From the NCBI GenBank assembly GCA_035318505.1, contig DATHEQ010000134.1:1-64000 (forward strand): a DNA stretch of 64,000 nt, in the 5' to 3' direction. Of this stretch, positions 16,520-25,613 are shown in pieces. The notes beneath the pieces were generated by a model. The model was not told where the DNA came from, ran no database searches, and was given only the letters and a program-made list of their open reading frames with translations. The position numbers and the translations under genes are program-made. How positions within the stretch are numbered: the stretch's first letter is position 1; every line of letters begins with the position of its first letter. The DNA comes from DASWDH01 sp035318505. Its GTDB lineage: Bacteria > Myxococcota_A > Polyangia > Polyangiales > Polyangiaceae.

Positions 16520-17953
16520 ATGCAAGCTCCCGCGGCAAAGCGCGCGCAAACAGCCCGGTTCGGGTTCGTGCTCGGTATGCTCGCAGCGCTGCCGGCGTTG
16601 GTTTACCTGCGCGGGTTCACCGTCGACGACGCGCTCATCCCCGCGCGCTACGCGGCCAACATCGCGCACGGTTGGGGATACCGGTTCAACCCGCGGGGCC
16701 CGTCGACCGATGGCGTGACGCCGCTCGCCTTTCCCTACCTGCTCGCTCCCTTCGCCGGAGAAGGCCCGCTCGCCGCACTCGCGGCCGCGCGCGGTCTCGG
16801 CGCTCTCGCGTGGCTCGGCGCGGCGGGCATGCTCGGTGCCGCCATCGCTAGGATCGGCGGTTCAAGCGGTCGCTACGCGGCGCTCCTCCTCGTCCTCTTC
16901 TCGGCGCCGCTCGGAGCTTGGGCTTGGGGCGGGCTTGAAACCGGTCTCGTCGTCGCGCTCTCGACGGCAGCTGCCGTGCTGCCCATGCAATCCGCCCGTG
17001 CCCCCCTCACAGGGGCTCTCCTCGGCGCGTGCGCCTGGCTTCGCCCCGAGATGATCGCCTACAGCGTGTGGCTCGGCGCGAGTCGCGTGCGCAACGCCGA
17101 ATCGCGCCGTGGCCAATGGCTCACGGCCTGTCTCGTGGCAGCGCCGTGGGTCGGCGCGGCCACCGTCCGGTGGTTCGTCTGGGGGCACCCGGCGCCGCTC
17201 GCCGTCTTGGCCAAGCCGTCCGACATCGCGCATGGCGCCGTGTACGCGATTCCAGCCATTCTCTTTACCGGCGCACCGTTCGCGGCGCTGGGTCCGTGGG
17301 CGTGGGCCAAGGCCCCCGGATGGCCACGCACGCTGGTCCTCGGGGCTTTCGTTCATCTGGCCGTCATCGTGCTGGCAGGAGGCGATTGGATGGTCCTCGC
17401 GCGCCTCGTCTGTCCCGTCTTGCCGCCGCTCGCCTTCGCCACGGCGCACTTGCTTTCGACGCCGGCGACGTCGCGCATGGCGTTCATCCGCCTTTCGATC
17501 GGCTGCATGGCGCTGCTCTACGTCTTTGCGGCGCGCGCGCCGGCGGCGGCGCATATTCTGCGAGATCGGCTCGCTCTCATCGATGCGGCAAGGCCGGTGC
17601 TCGCTGGCGCCGACAAGGTCGCCACGATCGACGTGGGGTGGGTGGGATGTGCGACCAATTCCGAAATCGTCGATCTAGCCGGTGCGACCGACGCCGACAT
17701 CGCCGCCCTTCCCGGCGGGCACACGTCGAAGGCGGTTTCCGGTGTCTTTCTGACGGCTAGAAGACCGGACCGGCTCGTTTTCCAGCTCTCTCCGCACCCG
17801 CCGGGCGACAAACTCGCGTTCGCGCGCGTAACGGAAGCGCGACTCTTCGCCGATCCTCTCATCGCGCGAACCTATGAAGTGACGTGGCGGAGTCCCGCGC
17901 TGCTACCCATCCAATACGTCGTATTGTCGGCGACGCCGAATACCCCGCCCTGA
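16520..17953 (+). CDS. Multi-spanning GT-C-like membrane protein
   Basis: 477 residues with roughly ten hydrophobic segments. After the first TM comes YLRGFTVDDALIPARYAANIAHGWGYRFNP, whose adjacent acidic pair (FTVDD) in the first external loop is the hallmark of GT-C polyprenyl-phosphate-dependent glycosyltransferases. A soluble C-terminal domain of about 90 residues contains VGWVGCATNSEIVDLAGATD, similar in placement to periplasmic domains of such enzymes. The start at 16520 follows AGGA by 12 nt and avoids a low-complexity upstream extension. Donor and acceptor are unknown; envelope glycan or lipid modification is inferred from family. Confidence 0.7.
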   Translation: MQAPAAKRAQTARFGFVLGMLAALPALVYLRGFTVDDALIPARYAANIAHGWGYRFNPRGPSTDGVTPLAFPYLLAPFAGEGPLAALAAARGLGALAWLGAAGMLGAAIARIGGSSGRYAALLLVLFSAPLGAWAWGGLETGLVVALSTAAAVLPMQSARAPLTGALLGACAWLRPEMIAYSVWLGASRVRNAESRRGQWLTACLVAAPWVGAATVRWFVWGHPAPLAVLAKPSDIAHGAVYAIPAILFTGAPFAALGPWAWAKAPGWPRTLVLGAFVHLAVIVLAGGDWMVLARLVCPVLPPLAFATAHLLSTPATSRMAFIRLSIGCMALLYVFAARAPAAAHILRDRLALIDAARPVLAGADKVATIDVGWVGCATNSEIVDLAGATDADIAALPGGHTSKAVSGVFLTARRPDRLVFQLSPHPPGDKLAFARVTEARLFADPLIARTYEVTWRSPALLPIQYVVLSATPNTPP

Positions 17954-18113
17954 CTTTAGACCAGCTCGCGATCAAGCGGCAATCTTGAAACGGTTCCGTG
18001 CTTTCGGGCACCAATCGCGAGAGGTGATCGACTATCTTGCGACGGACGTGGCAGCGGCGCGCCATGCAAAAGACGAGGTGTCGAGACTCGCAGCAGTTCC
18101 TGTCGAGACGTAC

Positions 18114-18142
18114 GCCCCTGATCTTTCTGAAGCAGCAGGGGC
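18114..18142 (+). other. Leader hairpin upstream of membrane protein gene
   Basis: A perfect 7-bp inverted repeat, GCCCCTG / CAGGGGC with a 15-nt loop, sits 40 nt before the ATG at 18183 and is followed by a pyrimidine-rich stretch and GTTTTA. It may form in the leader RNA as an attenuator or stabilising stem, or terminate read-through from the GT-C gene. No regulator binding site is recognised. Confidence 0.3.
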
Positions 18143-18182
18143 TTGCACTTCTTTCGTTCAGGTTTTACTGGGAGGAGTTCCG

Positions 18183-19298
18183 ATGCAGAACGTCTACGCT
18201 TGGCGGGACGACCCGCTTCTCACCCACAGTTCCGATCTCGCCTCTTCAAAGACTCCTTGGCTGAAAGACGCTCGGTTCGACAGCATCTTGCTCTTGGCGA
18301 GCGTGGTCATCGTGCCCCTCGTGCTCTTGGCGGTGTGGCTCGGTGCCTCGACGGATGCCATCAACCTGGGCGTCACCGCCGTAGTCGGCGGACCCCACGT
18401 GTTCGGCACGTTCACCGCGACCTTCGCCGATCGCAACTTTCGGCGACGCCATCCTTGGCTCATCGCGTCCTCGCTCTTGATTCCCCTCGGCGTCGTGTGG
18501 CTCACCGTCCATCGGTTCCAGACGCTGATGTCGCTCTTCATCGTGGCGGCGTCGCTCCACGTCCTGCACCAGTGCGCGTACCTCTCCGACTGTTATCGGA
18601 TCAAGGCCAAGACGGTCGAGCGCCCCTGGGCGCGGCTCGTTGACTACGGCGTCATCTTCTCTTCCATCTATCCCATCGCCCTCTACAAGATCGTGCGCGG
18701 CACGTTCAAGCTCGGCGAGGTCGACATCGTCATCCCCAGCATGCTCATGCGGATGGAGACGGTGTACTTCGAGTGGCTCGTCTTTGCCGGATTCCTGCTG
18801 GCGTGGCTCTACAAAACGGCGCTCGAGGCACGCGAGGGGGTGCTCAACGTGCCGAAGACGTCACTCATCGCCGTCACCGTCTTCTTCGCCTTCATCGTTC
18901 CCGGGACGGCGGGGGACAGCCGTCTCGAGCTCGCTTTTCAGTCGATGAACGCGTGGCACTCGTTTCAGTATCTCGGCCTGGTGTGGCTCATCAACACGAT
19001 GCGCCTCGAGCGCGGACAGCTCCACAACAAGTTCGTGGCGCGCCTCTCGGGCTCCAAAGGGGCAAAGTGGTTTTACGCCTGGAACTTCGGAATCACGCTG
19101 CTGCTCTTGGTGTTCGTCAAGGGCGTCGTGTCGTGGGACCCGCTCGGCCTGCAAGAGAGCCAGTACTACTACATGCTCACGCTCTCGCCGCTCCTCATCC
19201 ACTACTACTTCGACACGTTCGTTTTTCTCACCTCGGTCGCCGACTTGGTCCCGCTACCAGCGTCGTCCGGAGCCACCCCTTCGCCGGAGCTGGTCTGA
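18183..19298 (+). CDS. Polytopic membrane protein with conserved-looking histidines, unknown
   Basis: 371 residues. GGAGGAG six nt before the ATG decides this start over an in-frame ATG at 17985. About eight hydrophobic segments are visible. Histidines fall at or near segment ends: GGPHVFGTF (His72), SLHVLHQ (His126, His129), NAWHSFQYLG (His259) and LLIHYYFDTF (His340, Asp344). This spacing resembles membrane-embedded metal enzymes such as the Brp/Blh carotenoid oxygenase or desaturase-like families, but I cannot assign it to one. The last 31 codons overlap the convergent kinase gene on the other strand. A metal-dependent activity is inference. Confidence 0.7.
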   Translation: MQNVYAWRDDPLLTHSSDLASSKTPWLKDARFDSILLLASVVIVPLVLLAVWLGASTDAINLGVTAVVGGPHVFGTFTATFADRNFRRRHPWLIASSLLIPLGVVWLTVHRFQTLMSLFIVAASLHVLHQCAYLSDCYRIKAKTVERPWARLVDYGVIFSSIYPIALYKIVRGTFKLGEVDIVIPSMLMRMETVYFEWLVFAGFLLAWLYKTALEAREGVLNVPKTSLIAVTVFFAFIVPGTAGDSRLELAFQSMNAWHSFQYLGLVWLINTMRLERGQLHNKFVARLSGSKGAKWFYAWNFGITLLLLVFVKGVVSWDPLGLQESQYYYMLTLSPLLIHYYFDTFVFLTSVADLVPLPASSGATPSPELV

Positions 19299-20980
19299 CC
19301 GAGCTTGGCGACAGCTTCGCGCATCGCGCGGGCGTCGCGGTAACGGCTCTGGGGCAGGGGAGCCATCGCGCGATTGACGATGGCGCGCCATTCGGCGGGA
19401 ATTTGACGATCGGGCGCCAGTGCAGGCCCGTCGACGCTCTTCAAGGGCGCGGCGATCTCGAAGCTGCCGCTGGCCGTGGTTGGCGGCGGTAGACCCACGA
19501 AACATTCGTAGATGACGGCGCCGGTCGCGTAGAGATCGCTGCGCGCGTCGATGTCGCCGCCTTGTTCTTGTTCGGGTGACATGTAGCCCGGCGTGCCGAG
19601 CGGAGCGCCCATATCGGTGAGCCGCGTCTCGGCCCACTCCACGCGCGCGATACCGAAGTCGAGCAGCTTGACCTGCGGCATGCCGTCGCCGCCGTCGCTC
19701 GGCGCGGCGAGAAAGATATTGCTCGGTTTGACGTCGCGGTGAATGACGCCGGCGGCGTGCACGGCGCCGAGCGCGTCGCACACCTGAATGACGATGGACC
19801 GGATCTGCTCGGCGCGCAGCGGCCCCACGCGCCGGAGGAGCGTCGCCAACGACTCCCCCTCGAGCTCCTCCATGACGAGGTAGGCGGTGCCATCCGGGAG
19901 GTGATCGTGCTCGAACACCTCCACCACGTTGGGATGCCAGGTAAGCCCGAGCGCCTCCGCTTCGCGCCTGAGCCGATCGGAGGCCACGGTGTCGTGCGCC
20001 ACCGCAGCGCGCAGCAGTTTGATGGCGACCGCACTATTGTCGGCGAGGCGCGTCGCTTGATGGATGACGCCGCTGGCGCCCGCGCCGAGCTTGCGGCCGA
20101 GACGGTAGCGCCCTGCGATGACCGACCCTTCGAAGAATCCTACCGCGGCGCGCTCGCGCTGCTCCTTCAAGGCGACGCTGCGCTCGAGCGCCCGGATGCG
20201 GTTCAGCTGCGCGTGCGATTCGGAGCGGCGCTGTTGGCCCGCTTGCCACACCGCTCCGATCGTGCCCGCGACAGCGGCGCCGCCGATCACCACCGCGGCG
20301 CCGACGATGCTGCGCTCGAAGAGCAGCACCGGGCTCGTCGCTATCGCACACCCGATGGCGAGGAGGGTGCCGCGCTTCGCGTCGGGCACCGCCCACTTGA
20401 GAATGTACTCCTCGGTCATACCGGCCGCGCGGACCGAAACCGCGCCCTTCGTCTTGGCCGCTAAAATTTCGACGGAACCGGGACCGTACCCGAACATCGC
20501 CGGTACGCCCATGAGCTCCGCCGCGCGCGCCTGCGCGCACAGCCCGTCGCGCTCGAATTGCGGGTCATGGGAGAGAATCACGCGTCCGTGCCAGAAGCCG
20601 GGCCGCGAATCGACGCGCTCCCACCGCGACGTTTTGAGCTCTTCTCCGCCGAGCGCATCGAGCTGCCCCAGCGCTCCCTCGGGGTCGACGGTGCCTCGCA
20701 GCACGCGCGTCCAGACGCCGAGATTTTCGGGATCGACGATGCCCGTCCACGTCTCGCGGATGGCGGTCTGACCGAACTTTGCCGCGAATGCGACGAGCGC
20801 TTTGTGCCAGCGCGCGACGGGAAGCGGGCGCGTCTCGTCGTCGAGGTATTCGGAGTCGATCCGAATCTCGCGCATGAACGCATCGGCGGCGGCCCGGTCT
20901 CTGGCCTTACGCACCCAGAGGACGAGCGACTTGACGCGCGATGCTGTTGTATCGCCGGGAGGGTACTTGACCTGCGCCAT
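19205..20980 (-). CDS. Transmembrane Ser/Thr protein kinase with C-terminal kinase domain
   Basis: 591 residues from MAQVKYPPGDTTASR; longer starts up to 21133 are possible. The N-terminal 190 residues form a soluble module of unknown function (RPLPVARWHKALVAF ... NLGVWTRVLRGTVDPEGA ... AELMGVPAMFGYGPG). Two hydrophobic helices follow (TLLAIGCAIATSPVLLF and AAVVIGGAAVAGTIGAV), then a short coiled linker and a complete Hanks-type kinase domain: LGAGASGVIHQA, VAIKLLR, HRDVKPSNIF, LLDFGIARV, GTPGYMSPEQ. Placing the kinase after the membrane hairpin leaves both ends in the cytosol. The 3' end overlaps the convergent membrane-protein gene by 94 bp. Confidence 0.88.
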   Translation of the reverse strand: MAQVKYPPGDTTASRVKSLVLWVRKARDRAAADAFMREIRIDSEYLDDETRPLPVARWHKALVAFAAKFGQTAIRETWTGIVDPENLGVWTRVLRGTVDPEGALGQLDALGGEELKTSRWERVDSRPGFWHGRVILSHDPQFERDGLCAQARAAELMGVPAMFGYGPGSVEILAAKTKGAVSVRAAGMTEEYILKWAVPDAKRGTLLAIGCAIATSPVLLFERSIVGAAVVIGGAAVAGTIGAVWQAGQQRRSESHAQLNRIRALERSVALKEQRERAAVGFFEGSVIAGRYRLGRKLGAGASGVIHQATRLADNSAVAIKLLRAAVAHDTVASDRLRREAEALGLTWHPNVVEVFEHDHLPDGTAYLVMEELEGESLATLLRRVGPLRAEQIRSIVIQVCDALGAVHAAGVIHRDVKPSNIFLAAPSDGGDGMPQVKLLDFGIARVEWAETRLTDMGAPLGTPGYMSPEQEQGGDIDARSDLYATGAVIYECFVGLPPPTTASGSFEIAAPLKSVDGPALAPDRQIPAEWRAIVNRAMAPLPQSRYRDARAMREAVAKLGQTSSGEGVAPDDAGSGTKSATEVRKTNVSK

Positions 20981-21166
20981 AGGGGGCGATAGCCCACCTC
21001 CAATGTTCAACAGTAGCACCAAGTGCTCCGTCCTTGGCAGGCTCAGATCGCGATCGGCGAGATTTGACGGCGGCCTCGGGGATTTCGCCTCGCTCTCGCC
21101 CATGACGCGCCGATAGCGCGGGCGCACGGGCATGACAGACCGTCACCCGCGCAGTAACCTAAACGC

Positions 21167-21661
21167 GTGAGAGGCCGGTTTCCGGGTTTTGACCGCGCGG
21201 TCGGTACCGCCGTCGTTGCTGCCCTGACCACACTGGCCACGCCCCCGAGCCCAGCCAGTGCCGATCCCCTGCTCGGTGGTGACGCGCTCGAGCTCGCTGC
21301 CGACAAGCTCGAGGTCGATGTCCCCGCCGGCACCGCGGTGCTGACGGGCCACGTGACCCTCGTGCGCGGCGCCTTGCGCGTCGATTGCCCTCGTATCGAC
21401 GTTCGCTACGACGAAGCGCCGCGCGTCATCTGGGCGAAAGGGTCCGGCGGCGTCACCGCCGATATCCGCGGTGTCCACGCCGAGGCGCCCGAGGTGGAGC
21501 TCGATCTCGCGCGCCACATCCTCGAGCTGCGCGGCGGCGTACGCCTGACGCGCGGTCAAGGGTGGCTGAACGCGGACAAGGCAACCATCGAGATCGCGAC
21601 GGCCAAGGTCACCCTGAAAGACGTAAAAGGGTCGCTGCCGGTCGCGCTTCCCAAGCCGTAG
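21167..21661 (+). CDS. lptA: LptA-like LPS transport periplasmic protein
   Basis: 164 residues with a GTG start, a signal peptide ending near SPASADPLL, and the OstA/LptA beta-jellyroll pattern: LELAADKLEVDVPAGTAVLTGHVTLVRGALRVDCPRIDVRYDE. LptA forms the periplasmic bridge carrying LPS from the inner-membrane LptB2FG complex to LptD in the outer membrane. Its position directly before lptB and rpoN matches the arrangement found across proteobacteria. No lptC is seen upstream, where the divergent kinase gene begins. Confidence 0.85.
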   Translation: MRGRFPGFDRAVGTAVVAALTTLATPPSPASADPLLGGDALELAADKLEVDVPAGTAVLTGHVTLVRGALRVDCPRIDVRYDEAPRVIWAKGSGGVTADIRGVHAEAPEVELDLARHILELRGGVRLTRGQGWLNADKATIEIATAKVTLKDVKGSLPVALPKP

Positions 21662-21760
21662 CTCTTCCTCCATGATGCCGAGGTGCGCGGATCGTCATGA
21701 CACGGCGCGAATGAGCGGTGCCGGCGCTGGGTCAGCATCCCCTTGCGGGCGAGCAGCTCG

Positions 21761-22492
21761 ATGAGGCTCGCGGCCCACGACGTCGTCGTCGCCTTGGCGG
21801 GTGCGGAGGTCGTTCGCGGCGTCACCCTAACGCTCGGGGAAGGGGAGGTGGTCGGCGTGCTCGGACCGAGCGGCGCCGGGAAAACTACGCTTTTTCGCGC
21901 GATGGTAGGCGAGCTCGGGCTCGTCTCGGGCCGCATCGAGCTCGAGGGGCGGGACGTGTCGCGCGAGCCGCTTTGGCAGCGCGTCCGCCGGGGCATCGGT
22001 TACGTCCCCCAGACGCCGAGCGTCCTTTGGGATCTCACGGTGCAGCAGAACCTCGATACTTTCGAGCGACTCGCTCGCGTTGTCCCGCGCATTGGAGCGC
22101 ACGAATGGGCGCGCCGTGTCGAGCTCGGCGAGCGGCTCGGCGTTCGCGCGGGCGAGCTGTCGGGCGGAGAAAGGCGGCGTCTCGAGCTCGCGCGCGCCCT
22201 GCTCGGACAGCCCAAGGTGCTGGTTTGCGACGAGCCCTTCGCCGGCATCGACCCAGCCGGCGCCGAGCGCATGGGTGACCTGCTCCGCCACGCGGCTTCG
22301 GGCGGCACGGCCGTCGTTCTGGCCGACCACCACGTCGCCGAGGCGCTACGCGTGTGCGACCGCGCGGTCTTGCTGGTCGACGGCAGAGTCGAAGCCTCGG
22401 GAGCGCCGGCGGCATTCTGTGAGCACCCCTTGGTTCAACGCCGGTACCTCGGATCATTGGACCAAGGTCGGCCAATGAGCGGACGCAGCTGA
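21761..22492 (+). CDS. lptB: LPS export ABC transporter ATPase LptB
   Basis: 243 residues from the ATG at 21761 (a TTG at 21743 would add six). All ABC ATPase motifs are present: Walker A GPSGAGKTT, Q-loop YVPQTPS, signature LSGGERRRLELARAL, Walker B VLVCDEPFAGIDP and H-switch LADHHVAE. The FAGIDP and DHHV segments are typical of LptB. It powers extraction of LPS from the inner membrane with LptF/LptG, which are not in the window. About 100 bp separate it from lptA, and rpoN follows after 152 bp. Confidence 0.92.
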   Translation: MRLAAHDVVVALAGAEVVRGVTLTLGEGEVVGVLGPSGAGKTTLFRAMVGELGLVSGRIELEGRDVSREPLWQRVRRGIGYVPQTPSVLWDLTVQQNLDTFERLARVVPRIGAHEWARRVELGERLGVRAGELSGGERRRLELARALLGQPKVLVCDEPFAGIDPAGAERMGDLLRHAASGGTAVVLADHHVAEALRVCDRAVLLVDGRVEASGAPAAFCEHPLVQRRYLGSLDQGRPMSGRS

Positions 22493-22644
22493 CAAAGGGG
22501 AGGCCCGGCGTCAAGATGGTGCACTTGCGAAATCCTTGCCCGCCGTTGGCACGATTCCGCAGATTCTCACGATTACGAATGATAGAGTGAGAGCGAGCGT
22601 CCGGAACGGGAGTTGGAATAGGGGCGCCTAGCGTTTGCCTACCA

Positions 22645-24162
22645 ATGGAAATCAAGCAACAAATCAAGCTGAGCCAGCAGCTGGTCATGACGCCGCAGCT
22701 GCAGCAGGCCATTCGGCTCCTGCAGCTCTCCCGACTGGAGCTCATCGACGAAATTCGCAAAGAGCTCGACGCGAATCCCGTTCTCGCCGATGACGAAATC
22801 GATCCTCGCCCTCGCGACAACACCGATCGATCGAGTCCGAGCCCGCTCAACAGCGAGCGCCCCGTCGAAGAGCGGGTAGGCGAAACCGAACGCCTCGAGC
22901 GCGACGTCGACATGACCCAACGCGCCCAGGAAAAAAAGGTGCAGGAGGTCGACTGGGAACAGTTCCTCGAGAACCGCACCCTGCAGGCGCCGCTCCCTTC
23001 GACGCGCGGAGGGTTCGAAGATCTTCCGCCCATCGAGCAGAACCTGACGCGCCCCGCCAATCTGCAAGAGCACCTGATGTGGCAGCTGCAGATGAGCGAT
23101 TTCACCGTCGAGGAGCGCCGTTTCGCCGAGCTCGTCATCGGCAACCTCGACGAGAAGGGCTACCTCGATCTCAAAGGGGTCGACCGCGAAGACGGCACGC
23201 GGACGCCCGATTTCACGATCGAAGACCTGGCCGGCGAGGCGCACCTCGACCCCGAAGATGCGCCCGACGTGCTGCGTCTCATGCAAGAGTTCGACCCGCT
23301 CGGGGTCTGTTCGCGCACGCTGCAAGAGTGCCTGCGCGTGCAGGCCGAGGCTTATGGATTCGACGAGCTAGAGCTCTCCATTGTCGGCCGGCACCTGCAC
23401 AACCTCGAAAAGCACAATTACCAGGCCATCGCGCGGGACCTACGCGTCCCCATCGAAGAGGTGTACGAGGCGGCCCAAGAAATCCAGAAACTCGAGAGCC
23501 GGCCGGCCCGAAATTTTACCGACACCGACGACAAGACCATCGCCATCACGCCCGACGTCTACGTCATCAAGGACGGCGACCGGTTCGTCGTGCTCGACAA
23601 TGACCGCGGCGTGCAGCGGCTCTACATCAACGAAAGCCTCACCAAACAAATGATGCGTGATCCCCACGCAAAGGAGTTTATTGGGGAAAAGCTGCGCAAC
23701 GCGCAGTGGCTCATCCGAGCCATCGAACAGCGGCGCAAGACCATCATTCGGGTGACGGAGTGCATCGTCGACAAGCAGCGGGAGTTCTTCGAGAAGGGCG
23801 TCGCCTATCTTCGCCCCATGATCCTGCGCGACGTGGCCGAGACGGTGGGGATGCACGAGTCCACGATTTCGCGCGTCACGACCAACAAATACGTACACAC
23901 GCCGCAGGGTCTGTTCGAGCTCAAGTATTTTTTCAATTCGTCGATTCGCAGGGTAGCCGACGAAGATATCGCCTCCGAGAGCGTCAAACAGGCCATCAAG
24001 AAAATCATCGACGAAGAAGACAAATCCAATCCCCACAGCGACCAAGCCATCGTCGAGATGCTCGAAAAAAAGGAGGGAATTCAGATCGCCCGACGCACCG
24101 TCGCCAAATACCGCGAGATGCTGGGCATCCTCGCTTCTTCCAAGCGAAAGAAGCTATTCTGA
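22645..24162 (+). CDS. rpoN: RNA polymerase sigma-54 factor
   Basis: 505 residues. The N-terminal activator-interaction region is clear (IKLSQQLVMTPQLQQAIRLLQLSRLEL), followed by the acidic linker, the core-binding domain and the DNA-binding C-terminus. This includes the helix-turn-helix around LRDVAETVGMHESTISRVTTNKYVHTPQG and the RpoN box ARRTVAKYRE at residues 484-493. Full length. No strong ribosome-binding site precedes the ATG. Two NtrC-type activators that would work with it lie at about 48.3 and 57.2 kb. It is centred in the conserved lptAB-rpoN-hpf-ptsN-hprK-rapZ-pts block. Confidence 0.97.
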   Translation: MEIKQQIKLSQQLVMTPQLQQAIRLLQLSRLELIDEIRKELDANPVLADDEIDPRPRDNTDRSSPSPLNSERPVEERVGETERLERDVDMTQRAQEKKVQEVDWEQFLENRTLQAPLPSTRGGFEDLPPIEQNLTRPANLQEHLMWQLQMSDFTVEERRFAELVIGNLDEKGYLDLKGVDREDGTRTPDFTIEDLAGEAHLDPEDAPDVLRLMQEFDPLGVCSRTLQECLRVQAEAYGFDELELSIVGRHLHNLEKHNYQAIARDLRVPIEEVYEAAQEIQKLESRPARNFTDTDDKTIAITPDVYVIKDGDRFVVLDNDRGVQRLYINESLTKQMMRDPHAKEFIGEKLRNAQWLIRAIEQRRKTIIRVTECIVDKQREFFEKGVAYLRPMILRDVAETVGMHESTISRVTTNKYVHTPQGLFELKYFFNSSIRRVADEDIASESVKQAIKKIIDEEDKSNPHSDQAIVEMLEKKEGIQIARRTVAKYREMLGILASSKRKKLF

Positions 24163-24516
24163 TCGCCCGTTGCTTGCGTGGCGGCAAAGCCACACCACGG
24201 TGATCGAACTGGCAGCGAAAATCTGCCAGGGTAGTGTTAGGAAACCTCGAGAATTGTTGTACTGACGCAGAGGGACCAGGTGCAAACGAGCACGGCTTTG
24301 CCCCTTTTTGATTGCCAGACCGATCATGCGCGTGGCGCTTTGCCAATGCGCGCTGAATTGGCCGGCAAACAATATGCTTTCTTGGGTTTCGGCTCCGAGC
24401 AGGAGGAAAACACCCTCCCTCTCGTGCGACGAGGCCAGGGTCGTTCCCGACGAGCAGACGAACCGAATCCACGGGGCCCGCTTGGCCCTCGGATATCGGG
24501 CCGGCAAGGAGGCAGC
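24163..24516 (+). other. rpoN-hpf intergenic region with two hairpins
   Basis: A 354-bp gap without a convincing gene. Just after the rpoN stop are two inverted repeats: GTGGC / GCCAC at 24178-24193 (6-nt loop) and a perfect CTGGCAG / CTGCCAG at 24209-24229 (7-nt loop), neither followed by a U-run. The rest shows no recognisable promoter. The gap is long for this tightly packed operon, so a separate hpf promoter or a small RNA is possible but unsupported. Confidence 0.35.
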
Positions 24517-24870
24517 ATGAACATCGCGATAACGTTCCGTCACATTGAGCCGAGCGAACCCGTCAAAAAGTACGCTCACGACAAGATCGCGAAGCTACAA
24601 AAGTTCTTGCGTCAACCCATCCAGGCCAACGTCACCCTCGACATGGAAAGGATCGAGCACCGGGTCGAAGTACGTATTTCCTCAGGCTCGGAGCACTACC
24701 ATGGCAAAGAGCAAAGCGAAGACATGTACGCCTCCATCGACGTAGTGGTCGACAAGCTCGAGCGGCAGATCCGCAGCGGCAAAGAAGTCGCGCGCAAACG
24801 CGGTGCCCAGAGCGCGGGCGAGTTTGCCGCGGCTGCTGCGCTAGGGCAAAAGGCAGAGACGAAGGAGTAG
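24517..24870 (+). CDS. hpf: Ribosome hibernation promoting factor (short form)
   Basis: 117 residues, the short HPF/YfiA class lacking the C-terminal dimerisation domain of long HPF. It starts MNIAITFRHIEPSEPVKKYAHDKIAKLQKFL and has the family's EVRISSGSEHYHGKEQSEDMYASIDVVVDKLERQIRSGKE. AAGGAGG five nt upstream of the ATG fixes the start inside a longer open frame. HPF binds the 30S subunit in stationary phase and promotes inactive ribosome dimers. Its place between rpoN and ptsN is conserved in many proteobacteria. Confidence 0.93.
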   Translation: MNIAITFRHIEPSEPVKKYAHDKIAKLQKFLRQPIQANVTLDMERIEHRVEVRISSGSEHYHGKEQSEDMYASIDVVVDKLERQIRSGKEVARKRGAQSAGEFAAAAALGQKAETKE

Positions 24871-24934
24871 CTCGCGCGACGTAAAAAGTCCGATTTCCTA
24901 TTGGGTGGGGGCCGCACCTGGGGGCAGAGAGCCC

Positions 24935-25411
24935 ATGATTCTGACCGATATCCTATCTTCCGAACGAGTGAGGGTCGCCGCGCGCGGCGCGGGCGTGCAG
25001 TCGAAAGACGAAGCGCTCCGCGCCCTCGCCATGCTGCTCGGGGTCGGCGCGACGGCGCCCGGCGAAGCCGATTTTTACCGGGTCCTCGTCGAGCGCGAGG
25101 CGCTCCAATCGACGGGTATCGGTGACGGCGTCGCCATTCCGCACGGTGCCCTCGAGAACCTGTCGGGACAGGTCGCCGCCCTCCTGATTTGCCCGGGTGG
25201 CGTCCCCTTCGACGCCATCGACGGCGGGCCGGTGTACATCATGTTCGCCGTCCTGACGCCGAAGCGCGCGACCGGCGAGCACTTGAAGACCCTGGCGCGC
25301 ATCTCCCGCCTGTTAAGGGACACCTCGTTCCGTCAGAAACTTCTGGCGGCGGCGGACGGCGCCCAGGCCTACGGGCTCATTCGACTCGCCGAAGAGGGTC
25401 GCGCGGCCTGA
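24935..25411 (+). CDS. ptsN: PTS IIA-like nitrogen regulatory protein PtsN (EIIA-Ntr)
   Basis: 158 residues, starting MILTDILSSERV as in other EIIA-Ntr proteins; a GTG ten codons upstream is less likely. The phosphorylation site is in GIGDGVAIPHGALENL, His70, matching the E. coli His73 region. The ALLICPGGVPFDAIDGGPVYIMFAVLTPK core is typical. It receives phosphate from NPr and, in its dephosphorylated form, controls partners such as potassium transporters and stress pathways. Its donors (NPr and EI) are encoded 2-3 kb downstream in the same run. Confidence 0.93.
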   Translation: MILTDILSSERVRVAARGAGVQSKDEALRALAMLLGVGATAPGEADFYRVLVEREALQSTGIGDGVAIPHGALENLSGQVAALLICPGGVPFDAIDGGPVYIMFAVLTPKRATGEHLKTLARISRLLRDTSFRQKLLAAADGAQAYGLIRLAEEGRAA

Positions 25412-25613
25412 CCGGCGTGGGAGCTGGTGCTCCCATCCGACGCGTCCCGCGGGGTAGTCACCTTCGAGGCATTGCCCCAAGCATGGCCGAAGGTCGTCGG
25501 TGGGACGACACGGTTGTGCCTTCCAGCTCAAGATCTGGCAGGATGCGCACGAGGGGATAGCCACAGGGGAGCCGCGGAAAGTGCAGGACTCGGAGCTACC
25601 CGGTCGTTCGACG

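Noticed and set aside
17985..18182. Upstream ATG extending the His-bearing membrane protein by 66 residues.
   Set aside because: GGAGGAG immediately before 18183 decides the start; the extension has no membrane or domain character and overlaps the leader hairpin.
22546..22561. TGGCACGATTCCGCA before rpoN resembles a sigma-54 -24/-12 promoter.
   Set aside because: The GG-to-GC spacing is one base too short, and sigma-54 spacing is strict.
24209..24229. Perfect 7-bp hairpin after rpoN as an intrinsic terminator.
   Set aside because: No U-run follows, so it is listed only as a hairpin within the gap.
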